From an uncultured Lachnospiraceae bacterium (GTDB taxonomy: Bacteria > Bacillota > Clostridia > Lachnospirales > Lachnospiraceae): 56,942 nucleotides of DNA. Both the position numbers and the translations under genes were made by a program. Location: positions 1-56,942 of the forward strand of contig CAJUDE010000047.1 in NCBI GenBank assembly GCA_910585295.1, given 5' to 3'. Below the pieces are notes generated by a model. The model was not told the origin of the DNA. It saw only the letters and a list, made by a program, of their open reading frames with translations, and searched no databases. Shown here in pieces: positions 15,127 through 22,990 of the stretch. Positions within the stretch are counted from its first letter, which is position 1. Each line of letters begins with the position of its first letter.

Positions 15127-15974
15127 TTTTCTACCTCCTTGTCCATCCGTACCATAATATCATCAAGAGAAACGGTTTCCGTTATCACACTTGCGGGAAA
15201 TCCTGCAATGTCTTTTATCGCAACCATGCCGTCAAAACCGCCTGGATATTCACGCAGCCCCAATACCTGCTTACGCTTGGATTGCGGTAAATCCCCAGCG
15301 CCTCCCCGAACTATGCAATACCTATCAATCAATTCATCTTTTAAGCCGCTATAGATAATTTTCCCATTTTTGATATAGGTGATATAATCAGCGATTTTAT
15401 CAAGGTCACTGGTTATATGGGTGGAAAAAAATATTGTTCGATTCTCTTCTACCATGTAATCCTGAAAAATCCCAAGTATTTCTTCACGGCCGGCAGGGTC
15501 AAGCCCAGATGTTGGCTCATCAAGCAATAATAACTTCGCATCATGCGCGAATGTAACAGCCATGCCCAATTTCGTCTTCATACCACGCGACATTGTTTTA
15601 TACTTCTGTTTCGGGTCAAGGGAAAATCGCTCCAAGTATTGATGGAAGGTTGCGCTATTCCATTTTTTATAGAAAGGGCGCATAGCCTTTTCTATGTCAG
15701 CAGGCGTCCAGTCCTCTTGATAATATGGCTGCTCAAATAGGACTCCTATATCTTCTTTTAATGACACGTCGTCCGCAGGCTTGCCAAACAGATTGACGCT
15801 CCCGCCATCTTTTATCGCCATGCCTAAAATAAGTTTCAAAACAGTAGTTTTCCCCGCTCCATTTTCCCCGATAAAACCGCAGACAAAACCACAGGGAACT
15901 GAAAAACTGATATCATCCAGTAAAAAATTCTTATACTGTTTTCTAAGGTTTGATATTTCAATTACATTATTCAT
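15123..15974 (-). CDS. ABC transporter ATP-binding protein
   Basis: 283 residues. Walker A is GENGAGKTT (about 37-45), followed by the Q-loop region VLFEQPYYQ. The signature MSRGMKTKLG stands where LSGGQ is usual, and Walker B is LLLLDEPTSGLD, with the H-switch in FFSTHIT. The substituted signature (SRGM) is common in this YtrB-like subfamily. It lies between a GntR regulator and an ABC-2 permease with 4-bp overlaps on both sides, so the three proteins are made from one mRNA. Confidence 0.95.
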   Translation of the reverse strand: MNNVIEISNLRKQYKNFLLDDISFSVPCGFVCGFIGENGAGKTTVLKLILGMAIKDGGSVNLFGKPADDVSLKEDIGVLFEQPYYQEDWTPADIEKAMRPFYKKWNSATFHQYLERFSLDPKQKYKTMSRGMKTKLGMAVTFAHDAKLLLLDEPTSGLDPAGREEILGIFQDYMVEENRTIFFSTHITSDLDKIADYITYIKNGKIIYSGLKDELIDRYCIVRGGAGDLPQSKRKQVLGLREYPGGFDGMVAIKDIAGFPASVITETVSLDDIMVRMDKEVEK

Positions 15975-16348
15975 TCGCTTTCCCTCTCCATCGTGTCAAG
16001 TAATTTATGAAGCTCATTTGCCGATAAGCCTGCCAGCTTTGCGTACTGAACGGCAGCAGACAAAGCTTTTTTGGTTTCTTTCAAATATTCATCCCGGATA
16101 AACGCATCATTGATTTTCTTTACATACACGCCCTTTCCGGGCATTGTCTGGACAAACCCCTCTAATTCTAACTCACTGTATGCCCTGGTGGTAGTCACTA
16201 AGCTCACCTGTAAATCACGGGCAAGCTGGCGAAGCGATGGTAAAGGGGCATTTTCTGCCAAAGCCCCTGACAAAATAGCCATCTTAATTTGCTTTTTAAT
16301 CTGCTCATAAATTGGTACTCCCGATTGGTTTGAAATAACAATATCCAT
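15971..16348 (-). CDS. GntR-family regulator, YtrA subfamily
   Basis: 125 residues, the short length of YtrA regulators. The winged HTH reads GVPIYEQIKKQIKMAILSGA, LPSLRQLARDLQVSLVTTTR, AYSELELEGFVQTMPGKGVY. A short C-terminal helical dimerisation region (about 80-125) follows and no ligand domain is present. It is the first gene of the operon with the ABC ATPase and permease. Its promoter is overlapped by an inverted repeat, so negative autoregulation of the transporter is likely. Confidence 0.92.
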   Translation of the reverse strand: MDIVISNQSGVPIYEQIKKQIKMAILSGALAENAPLPSLRQLARDLQVSLVTTTRAYSELELEGFVQTMPGKGVYVKKINDAFIRDEYLKETKKALSAAVQYAKLAGLSANELHKLLDTMERESE

Positions 16349-16379
16349 TCTTGCGCGTTCCTTTTCCCAGCTTTTGTTT

Positions 16380-16431
16380 TACTGTACATGTATAGTAAGT
16401 ACAGTATAGCATGAAGGTCGCCGCCTGTCAA
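16380..16431 (-). promoter_or_regulatory. Promoter and operator of the YtrA-type ABC operon
   Basis: Minus strand TTGACA (16426-16431), 17 bases, TATACT (16403-16408). The inverted repeat TACTGTAC (16380-16387) / GTACAGTA (16399-16406) overlaps the -10 box and start point, as expected for a GntR repressor. Confidence 0.85.
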
Positions 16432-16474
16432 TCTTCTGGCTTAAGTTGAGCTCCCCCATTTTGCAATTTATAGC

Positions 16475-16598
16475 GCCAAAAGGTTTCCATCACTTGTGAT
16501 GGAAGCACTTTGCACATAAAAGCGCTATGGAAAGCTAGCTTTCCAGACACTTTTTGTGCAAGATACCTATGTTGCCAAAGGCAGCAAGTCCTTTTGGC
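16475..16598. other. Highly structured intergenic element with nested stems
   Basis: Outer stem GCCAAAAGG (16475-16483) / CCTTTTGGC (16590-16598). It encloses a hairpin TTCCATCAC-TT-GTGATGGAA (16485-16504). A second stem, TTGCACA (16510-16516) / TGTGCAA (16555-16561), contains the perfect 18-base palindrome TGGAAAGCTAGCTTTCCA (16528-16545). A small TTGCC/GGCA hairpin near 16572-16583 completes it. No known riboswitch or RNA family is recognised. It lies between the AlbA_2 gene 3' end and the ABC operon promoter. Either a non-coding RNA or a foldback mobile element. Confidence 0.6.
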
Positions 16599-16659
16599 AC
16601 AATAATATAGGCTATTATAAAAAATGAGGAAACTCAAATCTGCCTTAACTATGAAAATT

Positions 16660-16692
16660 AAATACGCCGCAGCAAGCTACGGGGCATTTGAC
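16660..16692 (-). repeat. GC-rich dispersed repeat, terminal fragment G
   Basis: Only the end hairpin of the repeat, GCCGCAGCAAGCTACGGGGC, flanked by AAATAC and ATTTGAC. The stop codon of the AlbA_2 gene (16677-16679) lies inside it. Confidence 0.6.
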
Positions 16693-18053
16693 TGAGCACC
16701 ATTTTTATTACTTATAACAGTGTAGTTGGTGTTTCTTGCTTTTCCATTTTGTTTCAGCAAGCCGCTTTTTACCATTCTCCTAATGACTCTGGAGGCGGTA
16801 GACGTACTTACCTTAAGCAATTCGATTACATCATTTCTTGTAATAGCGCCATGAGACAGGGCATATCCCAATACTCTTTCTTCATCGCTCAGGTTTTTTC
16901 CAGCCCCAGCAGCAGAATTTGTGATTGATCCCGCTTTCGGTGCAGAAAACTTTCCTGTTTCATATTTCGCGTTAATATTAGGCAATATAACCTTAAAGGT
17001 ATTTTTGGTTGTTTCAATCGAAGGCTTTTCTTCCATGCCTTCGTATGCCCTCATAATCTTTCCCATTCCAGTACCGTAAGCCTCAATCAAATGTAGCCGG
17101 TAGAATACATTCGCGAGGTCCTGATTCCTGCATACGGAAATGCCTACCATAATATCTTCCATATCAATTCCCGGCACCAATCCGCCAATGGATACAAATT
17201 CAATCCGATCCGCATAAATACTGATAAGCGCGCTGGCGCTAAAAGAATAATCGCGGTGAACCAGTAGATTTAGAAGCGCCTCCCTGACAGCGATTTCCGG
17301 ATAGTCCCTGACATCAATTCTCAATAACCTTTCTATGGTTGCACGGGTTTGATTGCGGAAGTCGATAAAATCATAAACTTCATTCATTTGCTGCATCAAC
17401 GATCCTGTAAATTCCCGGCGGTCCTTAAAAATCGTCTGATCCGTTCCCTGAAAAACAGCGACTTTAACCGTATGGACACATTGATCGGACAGAAGCAGGC
17501 CTAAGTTACTGTAAAGGTTATCCTGGTCAATCAGCTTCAAAGTACGCTTTTGCCGTGACCCAAACTCTACTTTCCGAAGCGCAAATTCTTTTTTTGCGGC
17601 TTCAAATGTAAGTTCCTGATTTAAGCAGCGCATAGCCTCAAAGCGGTCTCCATCCGTTTCCTTAATCATACGGCGGATTGCCGTGTCCGTGGCTGGGACA
17701 GAAGAATATCCCTGTCTGACATATACACCCTCTGGACGCATCCCTTTTTTAGCAAGATAATACGGGCGATTGGTTCCGCGCTGAATATCCACCTCAACAA
17801 TTTCTTTTCCATCTTCCTTTCGTGTTCTATAATGCAAGAACATTGTCACATCGGGCTTAATTGCATCCCTTACCATATTGCTAACCTGCAAAGAAACGCT
17901 GTCAGGATTATCAAGTCCAGCTACTGTACCGTCATCCCGGATGCCAATATAAAGTTTGCCGCCATCACAGTTAGCAAAAGCAATGATTTCCTTTTTTATA
18001 TCGTCTACAACTACTTCTTTAAACTCTACGGTTTCACTTTCCTGAAAAAGCAT
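16677..18053 (-). CDS. AlbA_2/HATPase_c_4 putative transcriptional regulator (RecG-like)
   Basis: 458 residues from ATG 18053 (ribosome site AAAGGGG); an upstream in-frame ATG lacks one. The N-terminal AlbA_2 (Schlafen-type) domain reads ESETVEFKE, IKKEIIAFANCDGGKLYIGI. The middle has the HATPase_c_4 domain (EIAVREALLNLLVHRDYSFS, IYADRIEFVSIGG). A winged-helix C-terminus (ITRNDVIELLKVSTSTASRV) would bind DNA. Annotations of RecG helicase for such proteins are misleading, as no helicase motifs exist. The last codons and stop come from a fragment of the dispersed repeat, so the natural C-terminus may have been altered. Confidence 0.85.
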   Translation of the reverse strand: MLFQESETVEFKEVVVDDIKKEIIAFANCDGGKLYIGIRDDGTVAGLDNPDSVSLQVSNMVRDAIKPDVTMFLHYRTRKEDGKEIVEVDIQRGTNRPYYLAKKGMRPEGVYVRQGYSSVPATDTAIRRMIKETDGDRFEAMRCLNQELTFEAAKKEFALRKVEFGSRQKRTLKLIDQDNLYSNLGLLLSDQCVHTVKVAVFQGTDQTIFKDRREFTGSLMQQMNEVYDFIDFRNQTRATIERLLRIDVRDYPEIAVREALLNLLVHRDYSFSASALISIYADRIEFVSIGGLVPGIDMEDIMVGISVCRNQDLANVFYRLHLIEAYGTGMGKIMRAYEGMEEKPSIETTKNTFKVILPNINAKYETGKFSAPKAGSITNSAAGAGKNLSDEERVLGYALSHGAITRNDVIELLKVSTSTASRVIRRMVKSGLLKQNGKARNTNYTVISNKNGAQSNAP

Positions 18054-18085
18054 AGCGCAATCCCCTTTACCCATTTTCTGAATAT

Positions 18086-18114
18086 ATCATATCAAATCGT
18101 GTCAATCATGTCAA
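18086..18114 (-). promoter_or_regulatory. Promoter of the AlbA_2 regulator gene
   Basis: Minus strand TTGACA (18109-18114), 17 bases, TATGAT (18086-18091). The spacer contains a second TTGACA-like word (ATTGACAC) forming a direct repeat, a possible operator. Confidence 0.7.
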
Positions 18115-18220
18115 TTGTGTATGACCTGATTTTGACCCGATATTTTCATTGTGCCTGTAAATGAGGGAAAGTATTAACATCAAAAGAAGTACTATTTGCT
18201 AAGTGATAGGATTAAATCTA

Positions 18221-18382
18221 TCATTTTATGATTGTCTCGGTATTTCTCCAATGTCTGCATTGATACAGATAGAGCGCTTTGCAATTTCCCTGGGTACATA
18301 GAAAGCTATCATCAGCCCTTAAATTCACCGTCATTGGCTTTGTGCATACAGGGCAATTAGGCAATACTATGCGCCCAATCAT
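18221..18382 (-). CDS. Possible small Cys-rich protein or remnant
   Basis: A 53-codon frame from ATG 18382: MIGRIVLPNCPVCTKPMTVN, then SFLCTQGNCKALYLYQCRHW. The CPVC and CTQGNC pairs suggest a zinc ribbon. No ribosome binding site is visible, and the surroundings are repeat relics. It may be the remnant of a longer gene. The rest of 18115-18431 shows nothing else. Confidence 0.3.
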   Translation of the reverse strand: MIGRIVLPNCPVCTKPMTVNLRADDSFLCTQGNCKALYLYQCRHWRNTETIIK

Positions 18383-18431
18383 AACATCTTTATTTGATTG
18401 GAATTAATGCATCAATCCTTAATTATTGCAA

Positions 18432-18575
18432 GTCAAATACCTCGAAGTAAGCTGGGATCGCCCTACTTGCCCTCCCCCAAGGGGCAGGGATTTACACCCA
18501 CAGGCTGCTTATCCTTGCAGTATTCGGCAAATATCCGCGTGGCGCGGCTGCTTGTCCCATTGCTCGCAGGAATAA
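18432..18575 (-). repeat. GC-rich dispersed repeat, degenerate copy D
   Basis: Both ends match the family (GTCAAATAC at 18432; GCGGCTGCTTG, CATTGCTCGCAGGAATAAA at the other end). The middle, with the GTGCCGGCGGCAC hairpin region, is missing and substitutions are frequent. It lies just past the terminator of the dynamin/HerA operon. Confidence 0.8.
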
Positions 18576-18580
18576 ACGCA

Positions 18581-18626
18581 AAAGCCAGCCAGGTTAGGCT
18601 CCATCGAGCCTAACCTGGCTGGCTTT
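18581..18626. terminator. Strong terminator of the dynamin/HerA operon
   Basis: Perfect 20-bp stem AAAGCCAGCCAGGTTAGGCT with its complement and a 6-base loop, 25 bp past the last stop codon. The T run after it is short (TTTT on the minus strand). Confidence 0.85.
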
Positions 18627-18650
18627 ACCGCAATCAATATAGTATGTCTG

Positions 18651-19097
18651 CTACAGGAACAAGTCCTGTATCCCTATTGAAACTTCTGGAATAATTTTTA
18701 CCCCAACGCCATTTTCTACGTCCCAAACGCAGTCAAGCAACAAAACTGCCGTTCCGTCTTGCTTGAATAGAAGCGTTTTTGGTGTAACCATTTGGGATAA
18801 ATCTTCTTTACTATCAACGCCTCTTGCAGCAGCCCAGTATTCGGCAAGTTCCTGAAGGTTATTATTCACATAATTTTTCAACTCGTTTTCAACCACCTCA
18901 ATATACTTCCCTTCATCCTCCATAAACTTAACATAGCTATCCTGCTGCTCGTTTGTTATAGCCTTTCCAGAATACGCCTTGGCTGCCACTGTGATATTCC
19001 ATGCCTGCCCAAAAATGCTAATTTCCTGTTCCTTATACCATCTATGCTTATAAGCCATTTCGCCAAAGGCGGCGTCATTGCACTTCGCTTCGCCCAT
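18651..19097 (-). CDS. Small hypothetical protein, possible immunity protein for the HNH nuclease
   Basis: 148 residues, soluble, acidic. The N-terminus (KCNDAAFGEMAYKHRWYKEQ, ISIFGQAWNITVAAKAYSGK) and the ending (DCVWDVENGVGVKIIPEVSI) resemble a family of small Firmicute proteins that I believe is DUF6985; this number is unverified. It is the last gene of the operon, 15 bp after the nuclease gene. A small acidic protein directly behind a toxin-like nuclease is the usual place of an immunity gene, which is the basis for the proposed role. No catalytic motif is seen. Confidence 0.55.
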   Translation of the reverse strand: MGEAKCNDAAFGEMAYKHRWYKEQEISIFGQAWNITVAAKAYSGKAITNEQQDSYVKFMEDEGKYIEVVENELKNYVNNNLQELAEYWAAARGVDSKEDLSQMVTPKTLLFKQDGTAVLLLDCVWDVENGVGVKIIPEVSIGIQDLFL

Positions 19098-19112
19098 ATC
19101 GCCACATCCTTT

Positions 19113-19676
19113 CTACGCAGATTTCTGCTGTGATTTGTATTCGGACACTCCGCCTGAGTGAGAAATATTTCCATGTACTTCAGAAGGAACTTTTTGCATG
19201 GTTTTGCAGTCTTTGCACTCATGCCAAGTATATTTATGCTCTTCCCTCCATTTTGCTACCTCCTCGGGAGTGCATCCCCTTTGCTCAGCCAGCTTTTCAT
19301 CTGCTTGGGCAAAATTAGAGTCCCGGTCATCGGTGAAATCATCTATCTCAACCTCACCTTTAGAAATCTCTGAAAAGTCAGGTTCGCCATCGTGAAACGG
19401 AATGGATTCAAATCCATATTCCTCTTTAATCTGCCCCCATGTCTTATGTTCAGGGTTGGTACCATTCCTATCCCCAGGCTCAGCATCTGAATTAGGCGTC
19501 CAATCAGAATTTCCCGGCTCGTCTGCCCATTCCCCTCCAGCACGAGGTAAAAGCCCATTCCTTTCAAAGCGAATCTTCCTGTCCAATTTTTCCATTGTTA
19601 CAGCTTCACTCTTCATGGCCTCCTTAATTTCCGCCTCAACCACATCTTTCACTCCTAATCCAAACGGATTGCTCAC
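19113..19676 (-). CDS. HNH-type nuclease resembling polymorphic-toxin C-terminal domains
   Basis: 187 residues. The C-terminal ~100 carry TWGQIKEEYGFESIPFHDGE, EIDDFTDDRDSNFAQADEKL and YTWHECKDCKTMQKVPSEVH followed by GNISHSGG. The WH-x(n)-TMQ-VP-x-VH-x(n)-H-GG pattern is that of HNH/EndoVII-fold DNase modules at the ends of polymorphic toxins (WHH-type); the second residue of WHH is E here. The N-terminal ~60 residues are a short non-LXG leader, followed by a Gly/Asn/Pro-rich linker. There is no signal peptide. It overlaps the HerA-like gene by 4 bp (ATGA), so the two are co-translated. It is probably the DNA-damaging effector of the operon. Confidence 0.7.
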   Translation of the reverse strand: MSNPFGLGVKDVVEAEIKEAMKSEAVTMEKLDRKIRFERNGLLPRAGGEWADEPGNSDWTPNSDAEPGDRNGTNPEHKTWGQIKEEYGFESIPFHDGEPDFSEISKGEVEIDDFTDDRDSNFAQADEKLAEQRGCTPEEVAKWREEHKYTWHECKDCKTMQKVPSEVHGNISHSGGVSEYKSQQKSA

Positions 19677-22600
19677 AGTACCCGCCCCCTTTCAGTTAAT
19701 TCATCGTGCCATTGTTTGTAGAATAGAACCCCTTCTTCGCCAGAATCGCTATAAGCTTTTACCAGGCAATGGCTTAAGCTCAAAATTTCATCATCAGACG
19801 GCCGATCCAATTTCTGTGAAATCAAAGTGTTAAGGAAACAGTTAAATTCCACCAAATCCGAGGATGCCCTTTTAGAATAGGCTACAGCGCGTTCCAAATG
19901 TAGAATATCCCTAACTATTTCAGCCTGTTTATCAAAATTGCTTTCACTCCAAACCGACAGTTTGCGTTTTACCCTATACTCTCTTAAAAGCGAATACAAT
20001 TTTGTCTTCGTAGACACAGAACATTCGCATTTTTCTATTGCGCGCTCTATGTCTGTAGGTATAATTATTTCTGGATGGCCCAATCTGTTATTTATGATAA
20101 AATTAATTAACACGCTGTTTGCATAGTTTCCCTCATCTTTTTGCTCCTTTGGCGAATAATCAAATTCCTTTTCATCACCCTCAAATTTATCAATCTGGCA
20201 TAATACCGGCTCAACCCAATCATTTTGGTAGACAACCGCCACGCCTCTGGGCAATTTAGCAATTTCATCTAACTGAGTGTCCTTCAAGGCTGCCGCTTTA
20301 CCAGATATCCTACGGTCTGATTCTTCTGGCAAACGCATGATAACCTTGGTGTTTGTATTTCTGATTGCAGATATATCAACGGCGCCTGGGGATTGGTCCG
20401 CAATGATAAACCCCTCTCCATAGGTCCTCATTTCAGCTATAGCATTGGAAATCATCTCAACCGATTTACTTGCCACATTGCCGCCTTCCTCTGATGGCTG
20501 AGAAGCTGAAGCGTCCCTTAAAATATTATGCGCCTCCTCAAGCACTGTAATATGACGCAGCCTGCTGTTTGATTCTTTCGCCGTACTCATCCTGTATTCT
20601 GATAACCTCATAATAAGGATTCCCATAAGAAGGGCTTTTGTTTCTTGTGAACCCACCCTGCTTAAATCTATCACTACATTTGAATCAAATAAAGTCCTGT
20701 TATCAATTTCATTTGCCGTGAAAATCATTCCATTCAAACCATTGGTCAATGACTTAACCCTTGTAAGAAGGGACCCTTTGTAATTCGACTTAAGCTCATC
20801 CGAATACCCTGAACCATCAATAACCTTTATCAACTGCTCCTGTAAATCTTGGAATGACGGGAAAAGATTGTCAGAGATCAAATTCTTGGAAGTAGAAGTA
20901 TCCCATCCACATGATTCGTAGGATTCAATCACGGCGTCTTTCAAAACAGCAGGCATCGCTGCATACATCGGCCAGCACACGTTAAAAATTTCAACCAGCC
21001 TATCAACGTGTTCAAGCACATGTATCCCTTTCTGGAACTTAAATGGGTTAATTTTTAGCAAATCCATATAATCAGGATTTGTCCCAAATACTTGTACACC
21101 CTTTCTATGCCCCCAAACCTTTTTATACTCTCCCTTTGCCGGCTCAATCACCATAAAGCTCAGCTTATCTCTACGCGTACAAATAAGCTCATTCAGTATA
21201 TGGTAGACTGTATTCGATTTTCCGCTTCCAGTCGCCCCCACAATAAATGTATGCATGGCAAAGCTTTCCACATCCAATGATACCTTACTGTTATCTACAG
21301 CCCTTCCCATGTTAAACACAGAACCGAGTTTTATAGACTCTGATTCTCCTTTATGCGAATACTTTACAACCTCTTTTCCAAAATCAGCATGCTCAATAAC
21401 AGGAAATCCACAAACAGAATTCCTTGGCAATCCCATATGGATGGCCAATTCATTCCCACTCACCAAATTTGTCGGCATAACTGGTATTGTATTACCAGAA
21501 ATATTGTACTGGAATACTGGGTGTATAAAATTAGTCACATATTCAGCTATCAATTGATTTTGTGACTTCCCTTCTGAAATGAGACTTTGCGGCCTCGTCC
21601 ACGTATTGATGGCAGAAACCTCAAGGCCAGTATTTTCTCCGCTCATAAGCGCTTTATAGGTAGCTGCTGCAACCTCAGATACGGATGAATCCGCGCTCAT
21701 AAAATAAGCAGCGCATTCCCACATCCCAACGCTTTCAAACTCATCCAGCCGCTCAAGCTGTTTATCAATTCGGGAAAGCATATCTATTAAGGGCTTGTTT
21801 TGAATGGTTAGCTGCATATTTTGGGATTCGCCTGTGGTGAACCCCAAAGATGTCGCCAAACTATGGGATGTCCCTGTAGTGTATGTGTCACTCGACCCAG
21901 CAGTTATGGCATGGGATGTATTCTCGCTTCCGCCGCCAGTTGTTGTCGATATCGATTTGTCTGTCGCAGTGGATATGGCAGCTCCTACAAGGCCTCCAAC
22001 TGCCCCTCCAACCGCCGCGCCTATTGCAGTGCCAACGCCAGGGATGATACTTCCGACCACAACCCCCGCCACGGAAAGCGTTGCCCCAATCGTACTCCCC
22101 ACTTTACTCCCGACTGTTTTTTCTGAAACGCTTTTTACTTCGCCGACATTCTTTGTCCGGCCTTCTGTGTCTGTAGCCGACATATTTTTGGCATGGGCAT
22201 TGCTCTCGTTTTCGCCAAAAGTTTCTGTTTCATTTTTGGTTTCAGAAGTATTTGTCCCATAGCTGACAACTGTATTTGCATATGGTGAAAGCTGCGTATA
22301 TATGGCCTCATACCCTTGCCTGACCATGTTAAGCTGGCCCTGCGAGGTGGAATTAGCGACTATTACAGCAGTATACCGGCTTCCCTGCATCGCTAAAGCT
22401 AATTTTTCTAATCCCTGTAAGTACTCGTCATTGTCAATAAAATCTTTATTTTTATTATTCGCAACACAAGAAACCGCGGATAAAGCGCTCGCATCAATCG
22501 ACTTAAGCAAACCTTCAATCTGCTTATTCTTTAAATTCTCTATTTTTGTACCAGGGAACTGTCCCTGCATAGCATTGACCAGCGTAGAATATGATGTCTG

Positions 22601-22975
22601 AGTGCTGTTTTCATCAGACAAGGAGCGTATGCCTAAATAGAAGTCCGTTTTGGCCCCATTACTATCTATAATAGTAACTATTGCACTCTCGGTTGCTGCA
22701 ACCGCATTAAATACACTGGCAAATTTATATGTGGCAGATTCGTCTTGCTCGTACACCATTTCTGTTATCTTGAACAACCTTATCTTTCCAAGGTTGTTGG
22801 AGATAGCGCCAGCATCTAACGGAACTACCTGCAATTCAGGAAGCCTAGTAATGTAGTTCTTTAATACCACGTCATCTACCAATTTGAATGCATCCGCAAA
22901 GCCTTTGCTAAGCTGTGATTTGTCTGGCATCCCATTCATTCCAGCTTTCTCTTTTACAACAACTCCGTTGGCCAT
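19673..22975 (-). CDS. Large HerA/DUF87-type ATPase with internal glycine zipper
   Basis: About 1,100 residues from ATG 22975, which has AGGTG seven bases upstream. Residues 1-240 are an alpha/beta domain of unknown type. A Thr/Ser/Asn-rich linker flanks a hydrophobic glycine zipper at about 295-335 (IPGVGTAIGAAVGGAVGGLV), able to insert in a membrane. The C-terminal half is a HerA-FtsK ATPase: Walker A VGATGSGKSNTVY near 580, IEPAKGEYKKVW, Walker B HITVLEEAHNIL near 810, and IADQSPGAVDISAIRNTNTK, a HerA hallmark. Such ATPases form hexamers that translocate DNA or protein. It sits between a membrane-anchored protein and a toxin-like nuclease, so it may move or deliver the nuclease, or act on invading DNA. 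Confidence 0.85.
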   Translation of the reverse strand: MANGVVVKEKAGMNGMPDKSQLSKGFADAFKLVDDVVLKNYITRLPELQVVPLDAGAISNNLGKIRLFKITEMVYEQDESATYKFASVFNAVAATESAIVTIIDSNGAKTDFYLGIRSLSDENSTQTSYSTLVNAMQGQFPGTKIENLKNKQIEGLLKSIDASALSAVSCVANNKNKDFIDNDEYLQGLEKLALAMQGSRYTAVIVANSTSQGQLNMVRQGYEAIYTQLSPYANTVVSYGTNTSETKNETETFGENESNAHAKNMSATDTEGRTKNVGEVKSVSEKTVGSKVGSTIGATLSVAGVVVGSIIPGVGTAIGAAVGGAVGGLVGAAISTATDKSISTTTGGGSENTSHAITAGSSDTYTTGTSHSLATSLGFTTGESQNMQLTIQNKPLIDMLSRIDKQLERLDEFESVGMWECAAYFMSADSSVSEVAAATYKALMSGENTGLEVSAINTWTRPQSLISEGKSQNQLIAEYVTNFIHPVFQYNISGNTIPVMPTNLVSGNELAIHMGLPRNSVCGFPVIEHADFGKEVVKYSHKGESESIKLGSVFNMGRAVDNSKVSLDVESFAMHTFIVGATGSGKSNTVYHILNELICTRRDKLSFMVIEPAKGEYKKVWGHRKGVQVFGTNPDYMDLLKINPFKFQKGIHVLEHVDRLVEIFNVCWPMYAAMPAVLKDAVIESYESCGWDTSTSKNLISDNLFPSFQDLQEQLIKVIDGSGYSDELKSNYKGSLLTRVKSLTNGLNGMIFTANEIDNRTLFDSNVVIDLSRVGSQETKALLMGILIMRLSEYRMSTAKESNSRLRHITVLEEAHNILRDASASQPSEEGGNVASKSVEMISNAIAEMRTYGEGFIIADQSPGAVDISAIRNTNTKVIMRLPEESDRRISGKAAALKDTQLDEIAKLPRGVAVVYQNDWVEPVLCQIDKFEGDEKEFDYSPKEQKDEGNYANSVLINFIINNRLGHPEIIIPTDIERAIEKCECSVSTKTKLYSLLREYRVKRKLSVWSESNFDKQAEIVRDILHLERAVAYSKRASSDLVEFNCFLNTLISQKLDRPSDDEILSLSHCLVKAYSDSGEEGVLFYKQWHDELTERGRVL

Positions 22976-22990
22976 AACTGTCACCTCACA

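Noticed and set aside
16428..16637. Minus-strand frame of 69 codons upstream of the ABC operon
   Set aside because: It is produced by the nested palindromes of the structured element; no ribosome site, no natural protein character.
18432..18626. CRISPR-like repeats
   Set aside because: The repeated blocks are single GC-rich dispersed-repeat copies and hairpins; there are no regularly spaced direct repeats with spacers and no cas genes.
21804..22262. Long plus-strand frames opposite the HerA-like gene, and similar frames opposite the NRPS
   Set aside because: They are antisense shadows of well-supported genes, with proline/serine-rich composition and no start signals.
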